From Jimgerdemannia flammicorona (lineage: Eukaryota; Mucoromycota; Endogonomycetes; Endogonales; Endogonaceae), in NCBI GenBank assembly GCA_003990745.1, contig RBNI01006598.1:1-11157 (forward strand): a stretch of 11,157 bases of DNA, in the 5' to 3' direction. The notes below the pieces were generated by a model. That model had not been told where the DNA came from and did not search any database. It was given only the letters and a program-made list of their open reading frames with translations. Numbering within the stretch: position 1 is the stretch's first letter; the number at the start of each line of letters is the position of its first letter. This document shows positions 5,841 to 11,157 of the stretch, piece by piece. Position numbers and translations under genes: made by a program.

Positions 5841-7868
5841 ATGTCTTTGAGCAAGAGTTCTGATGGATGTACTGGGTCTGGTGGACCTGGGGCCTTTGGC
5901 TGGCAGCAGGTTGGGAGGGGTTATGGCCTGGGGATGGGGGCCTTTAGAGGATTGAAGAGAGGTGAGAGTACTGGAGGAGGGCCAGTGTCAGGTGGGAATG
6001 GAGGAGGGACTGGCCCTGTAAGCTTTGCTGACAAGGTGAAGGAGAGTGGATGGCTGACTGGTAGCCGGGCTGGTGCTGCGGTGGGGAAGGGCAAGGTGAG
6101 CCCTGGAAGGGGGGGAGGTTCTCTGGCTGGGGGTATGAGTGTAGGGTCTGGAGGTGTTGTGGCTGGGGGTGGGACTGCTGATGGGGGTGTGACAGTGAAT
6201 CTGGAAAAAAAATGAGATGTGATGGCTGATGGCAGAGTCGGGCTGGGGCTACCGATTTCAAAGGGAGACCTGGCCGATGGTGTGATGGGGCTGGTAGTGG
6301 CACCATTACTCAAGAAGTCGATTTTGGAGTTTGCAGTCACCTTGTACTTCCGAGGCTTGGCAGTGATGGCGAGGATGGTCTTGGGGCTTATCTCACAACA
6401 GGTGGCTGGGGCTGCTTCGGTGAAGTTCCTGAAGGGGCTGGAGGGGGTGGAGGTGGGCTTTGAGGAGGCAGGCCCACTGGATGTGGCGATGAAGACTGGA
6501 GTGGTAGTTGGCAAGGTGGTGGTACCTATGGTGAGGTGCCTTAGGTGGGACCTCAGGGTAGTGCAGTTGCTGGTCAAGGGGGTACCTACGGTGACAAAGG
6601 TAGAGACCAGAAGGAGGGTTGAGGAGGTGATGGCTGAGTATAGCAATGTTGTGGATATTGGGTTCAGAGTGTGGGAGGGGACGGAGATCAGGATAGGTGA
6701 TGTGGATGTCAGGATTAGGCTGGCAGAGAGGGAGGCCATGGGAAAGGAGAGGGACTGGCCTTCAGTATTGATGTGGGGTGCTGTCATCTGTAGGGTGTCA
6801 AGAGTGAAGGGGAGTGAAGAGGAGGAGGAGAACTTGTTGGAGGTGCTGGAGGAGTTGGGTGGTGCAGTGGAACAGAGGGTGAAGGCCTAGAAGCTTTTCG
6901 AGGAGTCGACACATCTGGAGGTTGTAGAGGGGAAACATGTCTGCATGGACAAGGGGCAGTGGGAGAGGGCATAGGGGTGTAGGAGGCAGAGGGAGCTTCT
7001 GGCAAGTATGATGGCCAAGGCGAAGAAGAAGGCAGTTGGAGCTGAGGTGTCTGGGGGCATCAATGCCAGTGTCTGGGCTGGTAATGGCAGAGGGGAGGCT
7101 GAGGCAGGCAAGGAAGAGGCTGGGAAGGTGCTGGGCAAGGACCCCTATGCCAACAGCACTTTTGAGGTCTGGGACCAGGAATTGGATGACACCCTCCCTC
7201 CTCTCATCAGGAGGGGCCCGGCGGTGAAGAAAAGGGCACCTGAGGATGTGGTGATGAAGGGGGCCCAGCAGGTGCACTTTGGGGTCCCAGATGTAGAGAA
7301 AGGGGGCCAGGTAGTGGTGGCTGGCAAGGATGAGCTGGTGGATGTCCCTGAGGAGGAGTGGGATGAGGCTGCCAGTGTAGGTGCCGATGTCACAATGTTG
7401 GATGCAGGACAGCTGGCAACCCCTGGAGGGAAGGAGGTGGGGAACTTGCTGTGGATGAGCAAGATGATGGATAACCTCACAGCAGATATGTTGGGAGAGG
7501 TGGACCTGTGGGCGATACTGGAGGAGCATTGGGAAAGAATTCTGCAGGATGAGAGTGTGGTGGAGACACTGAAGGGGGAAATTCTTGTGATCTTCCTGGA
7601 GGAGGAGGGTTATGAGGTCGATGGAGTGAGGAAGGCAGAGCTGGCGGTGGTTGCAGGTAAGCAAGCAGCCTACTGTTGGGATGAGTGTCATGGTTTGCAG
7701 CTCTGGAGGGAGGCTTGTCTGTTATATAGAGAGGACTTTGAGGAGAGGGATGATGGAGCTATGGTGGAACTTCTGGAAGGGCTGGAGGCACAGAAATCAG
7801 GGGAAAGGGAGCAAGCTGCTGAACATGTATTGGACTTGGTGCAGGAAGAGCGAGATGCAGACTTGTAG
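5841..7868 (+). pseudogene. LINE ORF1 protein, broken by three stop codons
   Basis: A single frame of 676 codons runs from ATG 5841 to TAG 7866, interrupted by TGA at 6213 (after an A8 run) and TAG at 6888 and 6972, with no frameshift. ORF1 proteins of L1/Tx1 elements bind the element RNA and form the particle that carries it to the target. The first 120 residues or so are extremely Gly/Ser-rich (GGGPVSGGNGGG). Residues about 240-300 alternate hydrophobic and polar positions (LLVKGVPTVTKVETRRR, YSNVVDIGFRVWEG), resembling an RRM-like fold; this is a pattern-based inference. A basic patch AKAKKK lies near residue 391, and the C-terminal third is strongly acidic. A Cys/His-bearing stretch (YCWDECHGLQLWREAC, codons near 7671-7716) may be a degenerate zinc knuckle. 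The chosen ATG is the first in frame, close to the junction with gypsy DNA, so the native N-terminus may be missing. Confidence 0.75.
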
Positions 7869-7899
7869 AGAATGGGATATTTATTTAATGTTATTACCT

Positions 7900-8598
7900 A
7901 TGAATAGTACAACTAACATTTTCTCATTGAATGTGAATGGGTTGCGGGGATCTGGACAGTGTAAGAACATTTTTACTTAGCTTAAGGGATTGGAGGTGGA
8001 CCTCTTTTTATTACAGAATGTGAGGTATGAGGATGAGGATGATAGGATGGAGTGGACTAGGGAATGGGGTGGGGCTGCTGCTTGGTTCAGAAAGGTGGCA
8101 ATTTTGGTGAGGAAGGATAGAGAAGACTTGGAGAGCATCAGGAGCTGGGGGGATCATCTGGTCTGGGGAGATTGGCAGAGGCCAGGGTGGGAGTCAGTGA
8201 GAGTTGGCTCTTGCTACTGCCCTGCGGTTAGGGGTGAGAGAATTGCATGGATCGAGGAGCTGATGGAGGAGGGTATTCTCTTAGAGGAAGGGGTTGATGT
8301 TCTGGGGGGGGACTTTAATATGGTTCGGGATCAGCATCTTGACAGGACTGATGGAGGGAGGAGTGCAGGGGAGAGAAGTAAAGGGCTGGGGGTGTGGGAG
8401 GAGGTGGAGAGGTTGAGCTCATTGGGGGATATGGGCAGAACGTGGTGGGGTGATGCAAGGGTCTATATACATTGGGTGAATGGCTTAGGTACCAGGATTG
8501 ACTGGATTCTGTCGGCTGAGTGTTGGGGTTTCGATGTTTGGAAGTCATTAGAGGTGGAGTGGTGCCCATGGTCTGACCACTGGGGACTGTTGGGGTAG
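7900..8598 (+). other. AP-type endonuclease domain of ORF2
   Basis: Motifs in order are SLNVNGLR (Asn at 7930), FLLQNVR (8005-8025), GGDFN (8305-8319), RID (8497-8505) and SDHWG (8572-8586). These match the exonuclease III/APE1-like fold of L1-type elements. The residue after LLQ is normally the metal-binding Glu but is Asn here (8017-8019). A TAG at 7978 and a TAG at 8596 lie within or at the end of the domain. VYIHWV near 8462 has Ile where Thr is usual (YTW-like). Confidence 0.9.
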
Positions 8599-9299
8599 GG
8601 GCAGTTTGGGGAGAGTGGAGATGGACCCAGACATTGGTGTCTTAACTCCTCTCTGCTGGCCGAGAAGGGGTTATGGGACTCATGGGTGGAGGACATTCAG
8701 GCGAAGGTTGCTGTGTGGCAGCATGAGCATTTGTCTGTGGATGTCTGTTGGAAATGTTTGAAGGAGGCTGCGAGGGTCTTTTGGAGAGGAGCCGGTAGAG
8801 AGGCTGGGAGGCGGAGGAGAGAGCATACAAGGTGTGCTTCTAATAGACTGCAGAGACTGCAATTGGATTGGGCAGATCTGCTCACTTCTGATGGAGTGGA
8901 GGACTGGAGGATTGAGAGGGCAAAATTGGAGTTAGTGGAACTTCAACAGGTATTGCGAGATGAGGAGGAGACTCATATGCGAGGCATGGCTGCCCGGCTA
9001 TGGTGGCAGAAGCTTGAGGAGGGTGAGCGGCCTACTAGGTACTTATCAAGACTTCTCAATGCTAGAAGAGTGTGGCATCGGTGGGATGGGGCCCTGGATG
9101 CCGATGGGGATATGGTGCATGGCACACAACAAATCTTAGGAGTTTTGAAGGAGCGATGGCAGGAGTTGTAGAGTGAGGAAGAAGGGGGTGCAGATGAGGA
9201 GATGATTGCCAATACACTTGAGGAGTGGGTGCCGCCACAGGTAGCTGATTTGGGTGACTTGATCTTACTGGTGCAGAGAGAGGAGATTCAGAGTGTCCT

Positions 9300-10245
9300 T
9301 GCAGTGACTAAACTTGGAATATCACCAGGAGAGGATGGATTGCCATGGGACTTCTGGAAAAAGATAGTGAAGGTCCCTGGAGTTTTGGGTGAGATGGCGG
9401 CCCTCTGTGACCATGTTATTCAGAGGGGTGAGTGGGTTGGAGAGCAGGACCTTGGGCTGGTGGCCTTATTGTACAAAGATAAAGGGAGAAGGGAGGACTG
9501 GAGGAATTGGAGGCTGATTATGCTCCTGGATATAGACAGGAAATTGGTGACTAAGGTGATCGTCACTAGACTGCAGAAAGTTGCCCAAGGAGTATTGGGG
9601 GAGGAGCAGCGGGGCTTTGTTGGGGGCAGGCTTATAAGAGATGGGACTGCTTGGGTTCATGGTGTCATTGAAGGAGCTCGAGCCTGCAGTCTCAATGGAA
9701 GGTTGGTTTTCTTGGACCAGGAGAAGGTGTATGACCGGGTATGGCAGGTTTGGCTGGGCAAGGTGTTAGATCATATTGGTATTCCTCTGAGATTTTGGAC
9801 CTCTATGTTGAGTCTGCTGGGGAGCAGTCGGGCGGCGTTGATGTGCAATGGACACCGTGGTCTGGCATTTTCCTTGGGAAGAGGAGTTCCTCAGGGGGAT
9901 TCTTTGTCCCCTATTCTCTATGCTCTTTCACTGGAGCCACTGATGGATCGGATTTGCTGAAAGGTGGTGGGGCTCTCTATATATGGTATAGGGTGGAAGG
10001 TGGGGGCCTTTGCTGATGACATAGTGGTTGGGCTTGGGTCTGTGGCAGATGTCAAGGCATTGAAGGAGACAGTGGAATGGTATGAGGCTCACTCTGGGGT
10101 GAAGCTCAACTGGAATAAGTGTGAGACAATGGTGTTAGGGAATAGGCTAGTGGGTGGGGATATCATTGGAACAATTGTCTCTACTGGTGAGGTGGTGTGG
10201 TATCTGGGCATCTTCCTCTCTGTGTATGGCTCAGTCCTGCCATGA
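9300..10245 (+). other. Reverse transcriptase domain of ORF2
   Basis: Recognisable blocks are GISPGEDGLPWDFWK, DWRNWRLIMLLD (family NWRPI-LL), EEQRGFVGGR, LDQEKVYDRV (motif A, Asp 9715-9717), GVPQGDSLSPILYALSLEPL (motif B), AFADDIVVG (motif C, FADD 10009-10020), GVKLNWNKCE (motif D) and WYLGIFL (motif E). TGA at 9958 separates motifs B and C, and TGA at 10243 follows motif E. Overall spacing is normal for an L1/Tx1 enzyme. Confidence 0.95.
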
Positions 10246-11050
10246 GTGTGGTGGGAGAGCAGGGTGACCATGTGGGGGGAGGCCCTTCAAGGTTGGGGAG
10301 GCCGCCATATCTCTCTGGCAGGATGGGTGACAATACTGAATGTATATTGGTTCCCCAAGCTGTGGTACATGGCCTATCACCTGGACTTCCCAGCATGGGT
10401 GGTGAAGAGGCTGACGAAAGTGGCTAGAGATTGGATTTGGGCAGGGAGGAGGGCCCAGGTCAGTTAGGATACATTGGTGATACCAGTGGTCAGGGGGCCT
10501 TGTGGATTTCCCCAAGCGGTTGCACTGTTTGTGAGCCTGGTGGCTGAAGAGAGCTGCTGAGCTGCAGGGTGGGGGTTGGGTGCCTCTGCTGCAGAAGGTA
10601 TGGGAGATGTGATCCTCTCCTCGAGGGTCCTCTGGAGATCTGCTATCTATAGTGGGGCTGTATGGTGCTCGGCGGCTGCGATTCAAGGGCTTTTGGTGGG
10701 GAGTGGTGGAGAGAGCATACAGAATTGGCCTGCGTTGGCAGGGCAATGAGGGGGAGGTGAGGTGGGGGCCCAGTATGTGGAGTTGGGATAGGCTGCTCCT
10801 GGGGGGTGCCCCACTCAAAACATTTGATATTGGAGATGGAGTAGAGTGCCAGCAGCATCTTGGCCTGGATCTTTGGCCAAGTGGCTGACAGGCAGCAGGG
10901 ATCGGCGAGGAGTGGGACTGGGCAGGTATCTGGTCTTGGAGTGCCGAGGTGCAGTGGTGGCTTCCTCCTAAATACTGGGTAGTATGGTGGTGGGTACTGT
11001 GGAGAAATGTCATATTGAATTTCTGAACTGGGCATCTGGTGGATGGTGGC

Positions 11051-11131
11051 TGCTTTGAGTGTGAGGAGTGTTACAATGTGGGGCAGGCTGGGGGTCTGGT
11101 GCAGATGCCAGAACATTGGCTAGGAGAGTGT
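11051..11131 (+). other. C-terminal Cys/His motif of ORF2
   Basis: After TGA 11024 the same frame reads Cys at 11051, 11060 and 11069, then His at 11114 and Cys at 11129, giving C-x2-C-x14-H-x4-C with an additional upstream Cys. The downstream context (EHWLGECEVLGDFW) resembles the end of the C-terminal zinc motif in L1/Tx1 ORF2 proteins. The Cys-to-His gap is longer than the roughly seven residues of L1. Confidence 0.65.
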
Positions 11132-11157
11132 GAGGTATTGGGGGACTTTTGGGTAGT

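Larger units (their letters stand above)
5820..11157 (+). mobile_element. L1/Tx1-type non-LTR retrotransposon (LINE), 3' end beyond window
   Basis: Two consecutive plus-strand frames (ORF1 and ORF2) encode a Gly-rich, nucleic-acid-binding-like protein, then endonuclease, reverse transcriptase and a Cys/His motif. This is the L1/Tx1-superfamily layout; the reverse transcriptase block LDQEKVYDRV resembles Tx1-type LDQEKAFDRV. The sense strand is strikingly G-rich and C-poor. It begins inside the RNase H of the minus-strand gypsy element, so it inserted later. The 5' boundary lies between about 5815 and 5841, with no room for a normal 5' UTR; the copy is probably 5'-truncated or has a very short leader. 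Twelve in-frame stops and one frameshift make it non-autonomous. The 3' UTR, tail and right target-site duplication lie outside the window. Confidence 0.93.
7888..11157 (+). pseudogene. LINE ORF2: endonuclease-reverse transcriptase, broken and partial
   Basis: ORF2 starts at ATG 7888 (or 7900), 19 nt after the ORF1 stop and in another frame. It nicks target DNA and copies the element RNA at the nick. Domains in order are an APE-type endonuclease (7900-8598), a linker, reverse transcriptase (about 9300-10245), a thumb-like region rich in Trp, and a C-terminal Cys/His motif (11051-11131). One frame holds to about 10540 despite stops at 7978, 8596, 9169, 9958, 10243 and 10465. A one-base shift near 10545 moves to the next frame, which has TGA at 10610, 10886 and 11024. 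All three catalytic Asp codons of the RT survive (9715, 10015, 10018). Conserved residues altered by apparent C-to-T changes include Pro to Leu at 9514 and Ala to Val at 9727. The frame runs off the right edge shortly after the Cys/His motif, so little of ORF2 is missing. Confidence 0.92.

Noticed and set aside
5803..5850. Plus-strand translation across the LINE junction reads YKAEERYYKYVFEQEF, resembling the gypsy AE-x-Y and E-L stretch upstream of RNase H, but on the opposite strand.
   Set aside because: It is too short and too low in complexity, and it overlaps both minus-strand RNase H sequence and the start of ORF1. Coincidence is more likely than an inverted fragment.
5921..6787. A 288-codon minus-strand open frame, Pro/Ser/Thr-rich.
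   Set aside because: It is the shadow of G-rich LINE ORF1 on the other strand; the G-skew removes stops from the complement. No domain is visible.
6798..7691. A 297-codon minus-strand open frame, Leu/His/Pro-rich.
   Set aside because: Antisense shadow of ORF1, with the same compositional cause.
10231..11013. A 260-codon minus-strand open frame.
   Set aside because: Antisense to the ORF2 C-terminal region, rich in Ser, Pro and His, and without a recognisable motif.
5841..11157. Reassignment of TAG/TGA to sense codons as the reason for frame-intact stops.
   Set aside because: Stops fall at positions that seem to need different residues (Gln, Arg, Trp). Ordinary CAG and TGG codons are abundant, a true frameshift is present, and conserved residues are damaged by the same mutation class. 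Decay explains all of this.

Overview
The window looks like a repeat-dense piece of a eukaryotic nuclear genome. A filamentous fungus is the most likely source, but this is inference from element types and decay pattern, and another eukaryote cannot be excluded. No intact host gene is visible. Almost everything recognisable is retrotransposon DNA in nested layers.

Layout. Positions 1-665 are mixed-composition, CpG-containing DNA with no convincing gene; they hold a tRNA-like A-box/B-box fragment (520-556). Positions 665-1442 are very AT-rich, have no CpG that I can find, and contain an (AAAAAT)n microsatellite and TA-rich repeats. Positions 1443-2570 are a 1.1-kb retroposon insertion on the minus strand, bounded by a 15-bp target-site duplication (14/15 identical) and ending in a 21-nt poly(A) tail (poly(T) on the plus strand) preceded by AATAAA and a small hairpin. 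Positions 2573-5820 are a decayed minus-strand Ty3/gypsy-type element. Read right to left it has the end of RNase H, an integrase with HHCC-like zinc region and a D,D-35-E core, a post-integrase module, a further stretch in the integrase frame, and then an unexpected downstream reading frame (3899-2916) followed by LTR-like signals. From about 5820 to the right edge, a plus-strand L1/Tx1-type non-LTR retrotransposon (LINE) interrupts the gypsy RNase H. It has a glycine-rich ORF1 (5841-7868) and an ORF2 (7888 to the edge) with AP-type endonuclease, reverse transcriptase with FADD, and a C-terminal Cys/His motif. Its 3' end lies outside the window.

Decay. The LINE keeps one frame through all of ORF1 and one frame through about 2.65 kb of ORF2, although it carries twelve in-frame stops (six TAG, six TGA). 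Only one frameshift is evident. Several conserved residues are altered in ways explained by C-to-T or G-to-A transitions. The gypsy element shows the same pattern of stops at likely Gln, Arg or Trp positions plus extreme CpG loss. This fits cytosine-methylation or RIP-like mutation of repeats. CpG density gives a relative order: gypsy and its AT-rich flank oldest, LINE intermediate, 1.1-kb retroposon youngest.

None of the elements appears able to move by itself as read here. The least explained item is the roughly 327-codon frame downstream of the gypsy integrase, which resembles no family I can name.
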